Of a DNA stretch of 64,000 nt, positions 9,977 through 22,660 are shown in pieces. The notes under the pieces are model-generated. The model ran no database searches. It saw only the letters and a list, made by a program, of their open reading frames with translations, and was not told where the DNA came from. Position 1 is the stretch's first letter. Each line of letters begins with the position of its first letter. The position numbers and the translations under genes are program-made. Origin of the DNA: Erodium maritimum (Eukaryota; Streptophyta; Magnoliopsida; Geraniales; Geraniaceae); assembly GCA_963921825.1 (NCBI GenBank), contig OY997588.1, positions 51,716,803 through 51,780,802 on the forward strand, read 5' to 3'.

Positions 9977-12900
9977 CTAACCATAAAGGCCAGCTGAAGT
10001 TATGCATAACTTCAGCTTCTCCGTTGTAACAAACTTGGTCAACATATCTGCAGGATTCTTTGACCCAAAGATTTTCTTCAAGGAAAAAGTACCATCATTC
10101 ATTAATCCTCTAATAAAATGATATCTCAACTGGATATGCTTCGTCCTAGCATGAAACACAGAATTCTTGGCGAGATGAATGATGCTCTGACGGTCGTTAT
10201 ACAAAGGACTGTCTGCCTGTTTCTTCCCTAACTCCTCCAAGAAATTCATCAACCAGGTCATTTCCTTTTCAGCTTCTGAAATAGCCATGTACTCAGCTTC
10301 AGTGGTTGAAAGAGCAACACGCTTCTGCAGTCGAGACATGCAACTAACTGTTGTGCCACCCAAGGTAAAGACGTATCATGTAGTACTCTTCCTTGTGTCC
10401 ATACATCCACCTAAGTCTGCATCAGAAAACCCTTATAAGATTACATCCTTCTTCTTGAAATGTAATGCAACCTTTGAAGTGCCTTTCAAGTAGCGAAACA
10501 ACCACTTAACTGCTTCCCAATGCTCTCTCCTAGGATTAGACATGAATCTACTAAACAACTCCCACTGCATGTGCAATGTCTGGCCTTGTGCAAACCATTG
10601 TGTACATCAAATTTCCCATTGCTGATGCATACGAGAATTTAGCCATTTCTTCCTTCTCTTTATCCGTCTTAGGTGACTGTTCTCGAGTGAGTTTGAAGTG
10701 ATCTCCCAACGACGTACTTCTTGTCTTAGCATCTTGGAGACTGAACTTGTTCAAGATCTTCTCAATATACTTCTCTTGAGCTAGCTTTAAACTTCCATCA
10801 GATCGATCCCTACTGATGCTCATTCCGAGTATTTGCTTCGCTGCGCCTAAGTCCTTCATCTCAAACTCTTCAGACATATGTCTCTTCAACTTGTTGATTT
10901 CTACCATGTTGGATCATGCAATCAACACGTCATCAACGTATAACAATTATATGATGTAAGATTCATTGAAATGCTTGACATAGAAACAATGATCCATGAC
11001 ACATCTTGAGTATCCACTCTTCATCATAAAATCGTCAAACTTCAAGTACCACTATCTTGGTGCTTGTTTCAGACCATACAAACTTTTCTGCAATTTGCAA
11101 ACTAGGTCTTTACTCCCAACTCTCTGGAAACCCTCAGGTTGTACCATATAAATATCTTCATCAAGATCACCATGTAAGAACACGGTCTTCACATCTAGTT
11201 GCTCTAGATGAAGATCCTCTGCAACCACGATACTTAATACAAGCCTGATAGTAGTCATCTTGACTACTGGAGAGAATATCTCGTTGTAGTCAATCCCCTT
11301 CTTCTGTTGAAAGCCTTTGACTACTAATCTTGGCTTGTACCTCTTGCTACCATCATGCTCTTCCTTGACCCTGAACCCCCATTTATTTTGTAGAGCCTTT
11401 TTTTTCAGCCGGTAACTTAGTTAATGACCAAGTTTCATTCTTTTCAAGAGATTTCATCTCTTCATCCATGGTTAACTCCCACTTAATCAAATCATCTATT
11501 TGAATCGCCTCTATATAACACTGAGGCTCTCCATTCTCAGTCAACAGCAAATAATGTAGTGATGGAGAGAACCGTTCTGGAGGTCTTGAAACTCTGTTCG
11601 ATGTCCTCACTTCAGCTATTGGGGTAGCTGGTAGTATATCCTCATTATTTTCTTGCACTTGACTCTCACTGGTACCTGTAACATCTTCTTCTATAATATC
11701 TTCCAACATTGCTTCTTCTTTGTCTTCGGGTTCTTTAGTGATATCTTGCTCCACGCTCAAGCGATCCTTGTACATAGCGCTTTCACAGAATGTGACATCT
11801 ATGTTTCTGATGACTTTCATCTTTGACTCATCCCAGAATCTATACCCCATGTCATAAGATTCATAGCCAATGAATGCACACTTCTTTGCTTTTGGATCAA
11901 GCTTGTCTCTATCGGAATCCTTTACTCTCAGATAAGAAACACAACCAAAAACTCGCAAATGTTGAAGATTTACCTCTTTTCCACGCCATTCTTCTTCAGG
12001 AATCTTGAATCCCAAAGGAACTGAGGGTCCACGATTGATGAGGTATGTTGTTGTGCTCACTGCATCTGCACAAAACCTTTTTGGCAATCCTGCTTGAATC
12101 CGCATACTCTTCGCCCTCTCGTTCAGCGTTCTGTTCATCCTCTCGGCAACACCATTATGCTGGGACTCTCAAGCTCAGTCTTTAGCATCCTTATACCATG
12201 CTCAGCACAATAATCAATAAACTCATCACTACTATACTCACCACCATTGTCAGACTTTAAACACTTCACTTTTAAGTCAGTTTCATTCTCAACAACAGCT
12301 TTCCACTTCTTAAAGGTATTAAAAACTTCATCTTTATGCTTTAGAAAGTAAACTCATACCTTTCTTGTGGAATCATCAATGAAGGTGACATAGTAGCGAG
12401 ATCCTCCAATTGATGGAACTTTTGTAGGTCCATACACGTCTGAATGCACCATTTCCAGCTTCTTTTCCTTAAGAGGTTTCCCTGACTTTGCAAAGCTAAC
12501 TCGTTTCTGCTTTTCGAACACACATGGTTTGCAAAAACTAACCTTCACATTCTTTAGTTCTGGAATCTTCCCCTTTGAAGCTAACATCTTCATTCCTTTC
12601 TCACTCATATGCCCAAGTCGTTGGTGCCATAGAGTTGAAGGATCAGGCCCATCAGTAACTGCAATAACCTCTTCCAATGACATCTCCGTCATGTACAAAG
12701 TTCTCATCTTCCATCCTCGAGCAATAATCAAATTCCCTTTTGATACCTTTCATTGGCCGTCTATAAAGGTTATACCGTATCCCAAACTGTCCAGATGACT
12801 TACAGATATCAACATTCTCCTTATGATAGGGATATACCTTACATCTTTTAACGTCCAAATTGTACCCATGGGAGTTTTGAGATTCACATCTCCTATGCCT

Positions 12901-13850
12901 GTAATTTCTTCCGTCTCATCATTAGCTAGATGAACTATACCTTTTATAGGTCTAAAATTCACTAGCATATTTTTATAATGGGTAGTATGGAAAGAAGCAC
13001 CTGAATCCATGACCCATGACTCAACCGAGCTTTCTACACAATAGATCAAAGCGTCATCTTCAAATTCCTTTGTCGCATTCACCGATTTGTTCTCCTTTCT
13101 TTCCTTCTTTGGGTTCGGGCATTGACTTTTGAAGTGGCCAGTATTTTGACAATTATAGCAAGTCATGTCTGCTCTGCTTTTAGATTGTCCTCTCCTTCTA
13201 GACTTCGATTTTCCTTGCCCTTTGTTCTTCCCCCTTTCAAAGTTTCTACCTCTTCCGTCCACGTTCAACACGGAGCCTGAAGATTATCTGGAATTCCTTC
13301 TACGAATATCTTCCCTGAGAATCAAGTCTCTTATCCCCTCGAACGACAGCTTAGTAGATCCAGACAAACTACTAACTGATGTGACGGTTCCTGACCAACT
13401 ATCAGGTAACGAAGACAACAATAATAGGGCTTTTACCTCATCATCAAATGTAATATCCACTGACACTAATATGGATAGTATCGTATTAAATTCGTTCACA
13501 TGATCGGTAACATTAGCACCTTCCCTCATCTTCGTATTAACTAATAGACGAATCAAATATATCTTGTTTGATGCAGACGGCTTTTCGTACATATTTGATA
13601 GCGCCTTTATTAGTCCGTAGGTAGTTGTCTCCTTCATTACGATGTAGGCAACGTTCCTTGTCAATGTCAACCTCACCGCACCAAGTGCTTGTCAATCTAG
13701 CAACTGCCAATCGGCCGAACTTAGCTTCTCTGGTTTGGTCTCTGACAACGGTTCATGTAGCTTCTTCTGGTACAGATAATCCTCAATCTGCATCTTCTAG
13801 AATCCAAAATCTTTCCCATCGAACTTTCCCGTCTTCTGCCATTTTTCCCA
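9977..13850 (-). pseudogene. gag-pol: Gag-Pol polyprotein remnant of the Tnt1-like copia element
   Basis: Minus-strand blocks read in order: Gag near 13830-13284 (KFDGKDFGF start, then EDYLYQKKLHEPLSE), a zinc knuckle CYNCQNTGHFKSQC (about 13150), protease-like WVMDSGASFHTTH (about 13020), the integrase zinc-binding HQRLGHMSEKGM (about 12620) and core (YVTFIDDSTRK), IN C-terminal region and linker (12138-11383), RT with YVDDVLIA near 10915, then RNase H and tail to the stop at 9977. At least two in-frame stops in Gag (one in GF*KM) and several stops or shifts between blocks break it, so no functional polyprotein can be made. The RT motif itself survives, unlike in copia elements A and B. Confidence 0.85.
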
Positions 13851-13865
13851 CTTACCACAGACCAG

Positions 13866-13877
13866 GCTCTGATACTA
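13866..13877 (-). promoter_or_regulatory. Primer-binding site of the Tnt1-like element
   Basis: The minus strand TAGTATCAGAGC starts two bases inside the LTR; it matches the initiator-Met primer site with one change. Confidence 0.7.
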
Positions 13878-13879
13878 GT

Positions 13880-14202
13880 TGTTGGGGTATAACAACGTGG
13901 AACAATATTCAAGCAAGAAGAAACCAAGAGAAAATAAGCAATCACACAAGAATACAAGAATTTACGTGGTTCGACAATTTGCCTACGTCCACGGTCTCAC
14001 TACTCTCTTTTTATTGCTCTCACAATGAATGAATAATTTGGGTTTACAAGCACATGGTATTTATAGGAGAAGACAATGAGTAAATAAGGTAGGAATTAGG
14101 TTTCCTAATCCTAAAAGGAAATCTCCTCGAATTGCCTGCTCAAGTCTCTTACCTAAATCTATTAGGAAGACTAGACTTTTCCTAAATAAAATAGGAAGTC
14201 TC
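13880..14202 (-). repeat. 5' LTR of the Tnt1-like element, major part
   Basis: It begins TGTTGGGGTATAAC on the plus strand and matches 9530-9859, with an extra 8 bp (ATACAAGA). The last 15 bp plus the GTCTC duplication lie at 22656-22675 beyond copia element A. Confidence 0.85.
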
Positions 14203-15890
14203 TGTTGGGTCTCGAGGTAGGGTTGGAGATGAACCAACTCGCAGCGGAAAATCAATGAAAACCAAGAGACAATTAAAACCATGAAACAACTAACAAAGAA
14301 TGGATTAACAAGAGAAAAATTCAGCACTAGTTCTTACCAAAACAAGAACACCGGTTAACGAATGATTGGCTTGAGTCTCCAAGACGCCTACGTATCCACA
14401 TGGGAATCAAAGCCACGTAGTTCTTCTCTTTGAGGACTCAAGAACACAAACATGGCGGTGGAAACTAGCCAAACCCGAAATGGCCATGGAAGAGGGAGAG
14501 AAAATGTGTTTCCTATTCTTGTCTTGTGTTTGTTATGTTGAAAAAAGATGACTTAAACATAACAAAACCCATACTTGTCCAACTAAAGGCATGGGACAAG
14601 TATGGTGTCAAGTAAGGTGTAAATAGGACAAAGTATGGCAAGACAAGATTGGGTTAGGTGGTGAATCACCAACACCTTAATCCTTGTCTTGCTTACTTAG
14701 TACTAATTAATCAAGACTTGATTAATTAGTTCCATGGGCCTTGGTTGCATGGGCCTTTCATGGGCCTCTTGGAACATGGCCCGTGGCCATTTCCAACGAG
14801 GTCCCGTGATTCGCTCATCGCCTCCAAGCCTTCCATACCGGAAATGTCCAACATTATCCGACGCGATCAATCCCAAGACTCCAAGCCTTGTCTCGATCCG
14901 TAAAGTCCTATTCACTTACGGGCACATGACCCAAAACCCAGTTTTGGTCATGTCCCGAGACAACTCCCTTTTGGTCATTCTCCATAAATGTGTCAATGAG
15001 TTTCATCCTCCGGTGTGACCCTTAGGTTTATGCATGTCAATAGATCAACGTAAAATCCCATTTTACTTGATCATATTTAAGTGGCAACTAACGAGACTTT
15101 AGTATTGCCTGACACTGCATAGCGAATCGACCCTGTCGATTCTAACCTTTCCGTCGTCCCTGTCATTATCCTTTTATCTCCGATATCCTGATTGAGATAA
15201 GGCATAGAGCCGTCATCCTTATTATTCTCAATCACCGTTCCTTGATATGTGAGATGACTGAAGATATGATACCCAGTATCATGTGCATGGCCATGCTATT
15301 CTTCCAGTCACTCTCGATCAAGTGGCCGAGAACCGATATCTTTCCCATACCTTAGTATGAGGGATAAATCCCTTAGCCGTCTTTCGTGTCACTCATGTAG
15401 CCCGTCCCCAAGCCAATCCTGGCCGTTATGGAAGCCCTGTTACGGACAACGTTAGGCTCAGGTCAAACTCAGTTGTTGACTACATAGCGATCACAAAGAC
15501 TCCTTGGTCTAAGGATACATGACAAGCTACAACACTGAATATGTTCATGACTTAATCTATGGCACATATTCAGGGCGGGTCGTCCAATATCATGTCCCAC
15601 ATGATATCTATGATCAGACTCCGGAATCCCATTCCAATGACTAACAGAACGTAAGCCATAAAGAGCCATCTTTCATACTAGTCGCTTCTAGTGAAGCTTT
15701 GTTGACTAGGGACCCATCGAGTGTGATCTATCTCGATCTATGGTTCTATTCGCATGGTGGGCATAGATCAGAGCACACATCGATATATTACTCCAACACA
15801 TAAGTAATATAAAGCCGCTTTAATTTTATTGCTAACGATGATATATACATTTGGACATTTAGGATTGAACTACGGGCACTAAGACTAACA
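14203..15890 (-). repeat. 3' LTR of copia element A
   Basis: 1,688 bp, plus strand TGTTGGGTCTCGAGG to ACTAAGACTAACA. No difference from 20968-22655 was seen in line-by-line comparison. Confidence 0.9.
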
Positions 15891-15924
15891 ATCTCCCACT
15901 TGCCCTAGTTCCAATCTAAACTCC

Positions 15925-18900
15925 AATATGTCCCCATCGACTTTACATGTCTAACATGTTCAGGCAGTGACACTGGCTTAGTCAAAGGGTTGGCTATGTT
16001 ATCATCTGTTGCAATATCGGTTATCTTCACTTCACCTCAGTTCAGTATTTATCTGATGAGGTGGATACGCCGCAGTACATGTTTGGATTTGTTATGCGAT
16101 CTAGGCTTTTAGCTTGCGCAATGGCCCTTGTGTTGTCGCAAAATGAATTCACCGGACTGGATGGGTTTTTAATTACACCCAGCCCTGCCATGAATTTCCA
16201 AATCCACATAGCCTCCTTAGCTGCCTCTGCAGCATCCATGTACTTGGCCTCTGTCGTAGATTCGGTAATGGTATCTTGCTTTACGCTTTCCCAGCTAAAG
16301 CTCTGCCATTCAGCGTAAACACATATCCTGATTGACTTCTAAAGTCATCTGGATTTGTCTTGGAAAACTAGCGTCTACTCATCCTTCGACGACTAGTTCA
16401 GCATCATCTTTCCCCCGGGTTAGAATGATGTCTACTGGTACAACATAAGGCTTACGAGACATCTGGTCTCATACATGTCATGGCATATATGATCGATCCT
16501 GCCCCCAGGCGCATAGGATTCTCATCATCCTTTTCAGCTCATCAGGTGTCTTAGGACACTAAGTCTTGCTGAGATGAATGCCATGACTAGTGGGTAAGAG
16601 TCCTTTCTTTGAATCGAGCATTAAGAACCTACTCAATGCCTTGTTCACATAGGTTCCCTGACTTAAATCCAAGACCCTCTTAGTGCGATCTCTACATATC
16701 TGAATCCTTAAGATATAAGAAGCATCGCCTAAGTCCTTTATTGAAAAACACTTCCTCAACCAAGCTTTAGTCTCGTGCAAGGTTGGGATGTCGTTTTCAA
16801 TGAGAACCAGAAAGGTAATCTTGCTCCCACTAGCCTTCTTATAAACGCAAGATTCATCCTCGTTCTTGATTAAGCCAAATCCAATTACAGCTTCATCAAA
16901 ACGAAGGATCCAACTCCGAGAAGTTCGTTTCAATCCATAAATGGTTTCAACAACTTATAAATCTTTCCTTTATTCTTCGGATTGTCAAAACCTTTGGGCC
17001 GAGACATACAAACGTACTCAGTCAAATTTCCATTTAGGAAAGCGGTTTTGACATCCACTTGCCATATCTCGTAATTATGATACGCAGTTATGTCAAGAAG
17101 AATTTGGATCGATTTTGACCATAGCCACTAAGGAGAAGGTTTCCTCATAGTCAATCCATGCCTATAACCTTTCGCCACCAGTTGAGCTTTGTAGGTCAGA
17201 GGGTTGCCATCCATGTCCATCTTCACCTTGAAGATCCATTTGCATCCGATGGTCCTCACACCATTGATGGGATCAACCGGTTCCCAGACTCGGTTGTCCG
17301 ACATGGATTGCATTTCCTCCCTCATGGCTCCCAGCCATAACTCGGAGTTGGGCCCATCCACGACTTCCTGAAAGGTGGCTGGATCATCGTGATCCACCAT
17401 GACTTCATTGTCACCTCCGGATACCATATCTTGGAGGTGGAAGATTGATCCTTTCAAATCGCCTTGGACCTTTCGGAATTGTAACAGGAATTGGTTCTTA
17501 CTCTACAACAATCTCTGGCTCCTTTCTACTGGGTTGCCAATTGGTTTAGACAGATCTGTACCATCCTGAATTTCTTCGAGATGCACAGTCCTCCCAATGA
17601 CGTCTTTGGAAACAAAACTCCTTTTCCATAAAGACCCCACCCCATGCGACGAACACCATGTTCTCACTGGGATTGTAGAAATAGTATCCCCTTGTTGCTT
17701 TGGGACACCACACGAAGGTGCATATCTCAGATCTTGGTTCGAGCTTAGTCGAAACCAAATGTTTCACATAAGCCTTGCAACCACAAATCTTTAGGAAGGA
17801 CAAAGCGGGCATCATCCCGTACCATTTTAAAATGGTGTCCCTTCCACACCCTTCGTCGAAGCCCGATTCACTATGAATGCGGTCGTCTCTAGAGCATAAC
17901 CCCAGAAAGAGATTGGGAGATCAGTCCAACTAATAATGGAACGGACCATTGTCTAACAATGTCCGATTTCTCCGTTTGGCTACACCTTTCATCTACAGTG
18001 TCCCAAGAGGAGTCCATTCCAAAAGGATCCCATTCTCTTTTAGATGATCTAATAACTCTGTGGTCAAGTATTTTCCACCTCGATCAAATCGAAGTGCCTT
18101 AATACCTTTGTCGAGTTGGTTTTCTACTTTAGTCTTAAACTCTTTGAATTTATCAAAAGCTTCAGACTTATGTCTCAGCGAATAGACATAACCATATTTA
18201 CTGTAATCATCAGTAAATATGATAAAGTAGCTAAAACCCCTCCTGGCAAGTGAACTTATTGATCTACACACATTCGAGTGTATCAGCCCCAATAATTCAC
18301 CCGCCCTTTCATCGCGATCGATAAAAGGGCACTTTAGTCATTTTGCCCATCAAACAAACCTTGCACCTATCGATCGAATGGAATTCGAATGAACCTGAAA
18401 GTCCGCACTTCTGAAGTGCTGATAGGTGCTTTTTGTTTATGCGACCTAGATGACAATGCCTTAACAGAGTTAGGTTTAAATCGTTGGATTTAGACCTCTT
18501 GGTGTTAACGGAATATATAGAACTTGAGGCATTGTTACCCATATCTAATATGTACAATCCTCCAACCAAGTCAATACTTGTATAAAACATATCATTGCAT
18601 AAAACATTGAAAACTCCATTTCCAATATTAACATTATATCCTTCCTTGTCAAACACGGATACAGATATAATATTCCTACTAAAAGTAGGTATGCAATATA
18701 CATTATACAATACTAAGACAAGGCCACTTGGCAAAGCAAGACTCATGGATCCTACAGCAGTTGCCACAACTCTGAGGTCCACTTCGTGCTTTCCAAACCT
18801 CTCCTACTTTCAGCCACCATATATAAGTGCATGTGTGAGATTCAGTCCTGGTATCTAATACCCATGAATCTTTGGAAGTAGAGAGATGTAGCTCTATAGA

Positions 18901-19411
18901 GTTAATACCGAATGAAGGCACGGTCCCACCGCCCTTCCTTATATCATCCAGGTTTCTTGATGAAGGCGCAGTCCTACTGCCCTTCTTCAGATCATCCAGG
19001 CTATTTGATGAAGGCGCAGTCCCACTGCCCTTCTTCAGATCAACCGTGAACTTCCTGTAATCCCGGTTCCAATGACCAGGCTGTTGGCAGTAGAAGCAGA
19101 CATTCTCAGGTGTCTCATCTTTCCTGCCAAGTGCGCATGGGCCCAGCCCTTGCCACTTCCAATTCCCTTGTTGACCACCAGAATATCCTTGGATCCCAGA
19201 TCCCTGAGATATTCTTCTCAGCAGTTAATGACACTTCATGTAACTCTGATATGGTCTTAGAGACAGCCTTGTCAAGGACATATTCTTTGCGTTCAGACTT
19301 GAGGACTATCCTCAAAATTCTGTACCAGTCCAAATAGTTTGTCCCATTTAGCTTGACCCTGTCAAGAATGGTTTTTAATGACAAACTATTAATGTTCGCT
19401 GAATTTGCCAT
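15925..19411 (-). pseudogene. gag-pol: Defective Gag-Pol of copia element A (RT catalytic segment deleted)
   Basis: Minus strand. Gag starts at ATG 19411 (MANSANINSLSLKT). After about 50 residues most of the capsid is missing: KEYVLDKAV joins directly to SKTISELHE. The zinc knuckle CFYCQQPGHWNRDY lacks its last Cys. Three short repeats of the LDDLKKGS...TAPSS type follow (about 18900-19040). The protease motif is altered to WVLDTRTESH. Integrase blocks (FTDDYSKYGY, RFDRGGKYL) lie at 18000-18290. RT blocks lie at 17457-16559; at 16801/16802 the frame passes from FLVL to IENDIP, so the YVDD-containing segment (about seven codons) is absent. RNase H remnants lie at 16239-16042. Stops and shifts separate the blocks. 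Confidence 0.88.
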
Positions 19412-20954
19412 TTGATCTACAACAGATAAAATTCAATCAGTAAACTAAATAAATTTTATGAAGATCAAGCTTAAACACCAACAATCAATTCTAAACCTTT
19501 AGAATCTGAAACCAAGATCCTTGATTCACTCGATTAAGCTGAACTAATGCTCACCACTTAATCGAGCTATGTAGGTAGGACTCCATCCAATCACATCCAA
19601 TGTGACTCTTGGCTAGGGTATGTACTTATGTACACGGCTTACCCTATCTGTTACCCTAGCTCAACCTCAGGCTGAGAATCGTAGTCGGGTCCACCAATTT
19701 TCAACTATGGCCCGTCACTATGTAGGTGCTCCGCTAATGCGCACGACACCCACATATGTCGTCCAAACCTACTACCCCGCTTCCCCATGGATGCTCCGCT
19801 AATGCGCACGACACCCATAGGACGGGGAGGTAGTAAGGTGTTGATGATTGGGAGGTATCGGACATGACCCGCTTTTACTTGTCCAGTTGTGTTCAAAACT
19901 TTGGCACATCCTAGATGCGATGAGCACATCAACTACATTCCAAATGCAATGATGCCTCAAATTACATCCAATGTAATTCTTCCTTTGAACCCGTCAACTA
20001 CATCCAATGCAATGACGGTTCTAAGGGTTCACACACAAGGATTAAAATTCCAATTTTATCTTTGCATGTGAGGTGATATGCTCGGTAAATAAAGTTAAGC
20101 ATGCAATTCTAAAACACATAGAATTAATCATGCATAAACTAAACCAAGCATAAAGCGGTAAATGTGCACATAATAGCCCCCTAAACTAACTCCCATTAGC
20201 TTCTTGAGCTCCACCGACTCCAAGCCGATGCCAACACCCGAAAAGCCACCAAATGACCTTTTCGCCCTTTCTTCGTCTTGAGTAAAATATTACAATTTAA
20301 TACACGACTCGCAGGTCGGGAATAAATAAATATTACAAACAAGTGGTTCAACGACCACACATTGAAAGAATAATTACACGTTAACTCTAACGGCTCGCAT
20401 GCCGTGAAAAGCGATAAATAATTAAATTGAGCTCGGGGCTATTATGTACACCATGCCAACATCACATCACACATCGTGTTATCAAACAAGCATGTTATCA
20501 AACATCATGTGATTTTCCGGTTTTAATTAATAGCCAAGTTTCGAAATTTTTTGATGCTCGGTTTATTGAAACCGTTCAAAAATGAAACTTTTGAACATTT
20601 GATCTTCGAGTTCATCATGACGGTTCCAAACTCGTCATAACTAACAAAACGGTTTAGCCTTGGCATATCAACCATCCAATGGTCATGCTTGGCCTAGCTC
20701 CGTCCAACGGAGCCCCGTTCGGTCCCGATTTCGGCTCCCCGAGAGTCCCGCTCCCGAGACCCGAAAAATCAAAAAAATTTCAAAATTTCCAGATTTGAAA
20801 TAATTTTCAAAAATTCATTTTACATGTATTAAATCCATAAACAATAATTTAAAACATGTTATCAAACAATTTAGCAAAACAACATGCCAAAAACGAAACT
20901 TTCAAGCAAAACCGAAACTTTGAACACCGTCTTGTGAATCCCGAAGGTAGCACG
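19412..20954 (-). other. Long untranslated leader of copia element A
   Basis: About 1.5 kb between primer site and Gag start without a coherent frame. It holds a repeated segment GCTCCGCTAATGCGCACGAC (19728 and 19793) and three short repeats around CTACATCCAATG (about 19930-20000). The same leader with the same repeats occurs in element B (28193-29735), so it is a family feature, possibly carrying packaging or dimerisation signals (inference). Confidence 0.6.
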
Positions 20955-20966
20955 GCTCTGATACCA
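20955..20966 (-). promoter_or_regulatory. Primer-binding site of copia element A
   Basis: The minus strand TGGTATCAGAGC is a perfect 12-base match to the initiator-Met tRNA primer site, one base inside the LTR. Confidence 0.9.
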
Positions 20967-20967
20967 C

Positions 20968-22655
20968 TGTTGGGTCTCGAGGTAGGGTTGGAGATGAACC
21001 AACTCGCAGCGGAAAATCAATGAAAACCAAGAGACAATTAAAACCATGAAACAACTAACAAAGAATGGATTAACAAGAGAAAAATTCAGCACTAGTTCTT
21101 ACCAAAACAAGAACACCGGTTAACGAATGATTGGCTTGAGTCTCCAAGACGCCTACGTATCCACATGGGAATCAAAGCCACGTAGTTCTTCTCTTTGAGG
21201 ACTCAAGAACACAAACATGGCGGTGGAAACTAGCCAAACCCGAAATGGCCATGGAAGAGGGAGAGAAAATGTGTTTCCTATTCTTGTCTTGTGTTTGTTA
21301 TGTTGAAAAAAGATGACTTAAACATAACAAAACCCATACTTGTCCAACTAAAGGCATGGGACAAGTATGGTGTCAAGTAAGGTGTAAATAGGACAAAGTA
21401 TGGCAAGACAAGATTGGGTTAGGTGGTGAATCACCAACACCTTAATCCTTGTCTTGCTTACTTAGTACTAATTAATCAAGACTTGATTAATTAGTTCCAT
21501 GGGCCTTGGTTGCATGGGCCTTTCATGGGCCTCTTGGAACATGGCCCGTGGCCATTTCCAACGAGGTCCCGTGATTCGCTCATCGCCTCCAAGCCTTCCA
21601 TACCGGAAATGTCCAACATTATCCGACGCGATCAATCCCAAGACTCCAAGCCTTGTCTCGATCCGTAAAGTCCTATTCACTTACGGGCACATGACCCAAA
21701 ACCCAGTTTTGGTCATGTCCCGAGACAACTCCCTTTTGGTCATTCTCCATAAATGTGTCAATGAGTTTCATCCTCCGGTGTGACCCTTAGGTTTATGCAT
21801 GTCAATAGATCAACGTAAAATCCCATTTTACTTGATCATATTTAAGTGGCAACTAACGAGACTTTAGTATTGCCTGACACTGCATAGCGAATCGACCCTG
21901 TCGATTCTAACCTTTCCGTCGTCCCTGTCATTATCCTTTTATCTCCGATATCCTGATTGAGATAAGGCATAGAGCCGTCATCCTTATTATTCTCAATCAC
22001 CGTTCCTTGATATGTGAGATGACTGAAGATATGATACCCAGTATCATGTGCATGGCCATGCTATTCTTCCAGTCACTCTCGATCAAGTGGCCGAGAACCG
22101 ATATCTTTCCCATACCTTAGTATGAGGGATAAATCCCTTAGCCGTCTTTCGTGTCACTCATGTAGCCCGTCCCCAAGCCAATCCTGGCCGTTATGGAAGC
22201 CCTGTTACGGACAACGTTAGGCTCAGGTCAAACTCAGTTGTTGACTACATAGCGATCACAAAGACTCCTTGGTCTAAGGATACATGACAAGCTACAACAC
22301 TGAATATGTTCATGACTTAATCTATGGCACATATTCAGGGCGGGTCGTCCAATATCATGTCCCACATGATATCTATGATCAGACTCCGGAATCCCATTCC
22401 AATGACTAACAGAACGTAAGCCATAAAGAGCCATCTTTCATACTAGTCGCTTCTAGTGAAGCTTTGTTGACTAGGGACCCATCGAGTGTGATCTATCTCG
22501 ATCTATGGTTCTATTCGCATGGTGGGCATAGATCAGAGCACACATCGATATATTACTCCAACACATAAGTAATATAAAGCCGCTTTAATTTTATTGCTAA
22601 CGATGATATATACATTTGGACATTTAGGATTGAACTACGGGCACTAAGACTAACA
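20968..22655 (-). repeat. 5' LTR of copia element A
   Basis: 1,688 bp, same ends and apparently the same sequence as 14203-15890. The outer flank GTCTC matches the left flank. Confidence 0.9.
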
Positions 22656-22660
22656 GTCTC

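Larger units (their letters stand above)
14203..22655 (-). mobile_element. Copia element A: full-length, non-autonomous, target duplication GTCTC
   Basis: 8,453 bp with two 1,688-bp LTRs (14203-15890, 20968-22655) and a 5,077-bp internal region. GTCTC flanks both sides (14198-14202, 22656-22660), and joining the flanks restores the LTR of the Tnt1-like host element. By eye the two LTRs are identical, which indicates a recent insertion. The primer site, polypurine tract (GGGCAAGTGGGAGAT at 15891-15905, minus) and LTR ends are present. The protein-coding part is defective: a large gag deletion, RT without YVDD, stops and shifts. This combination marks a non-autonomous element that depends on proteins made elsewhere. 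Confidence 0.92.

Noticed and set aside
14703..15018. Frames repeated at 14703, 21468, 30351, 37672 and 56396
   Set aside because: They recur because they are parts of the copia LTR, not because they encode a conserved protein.
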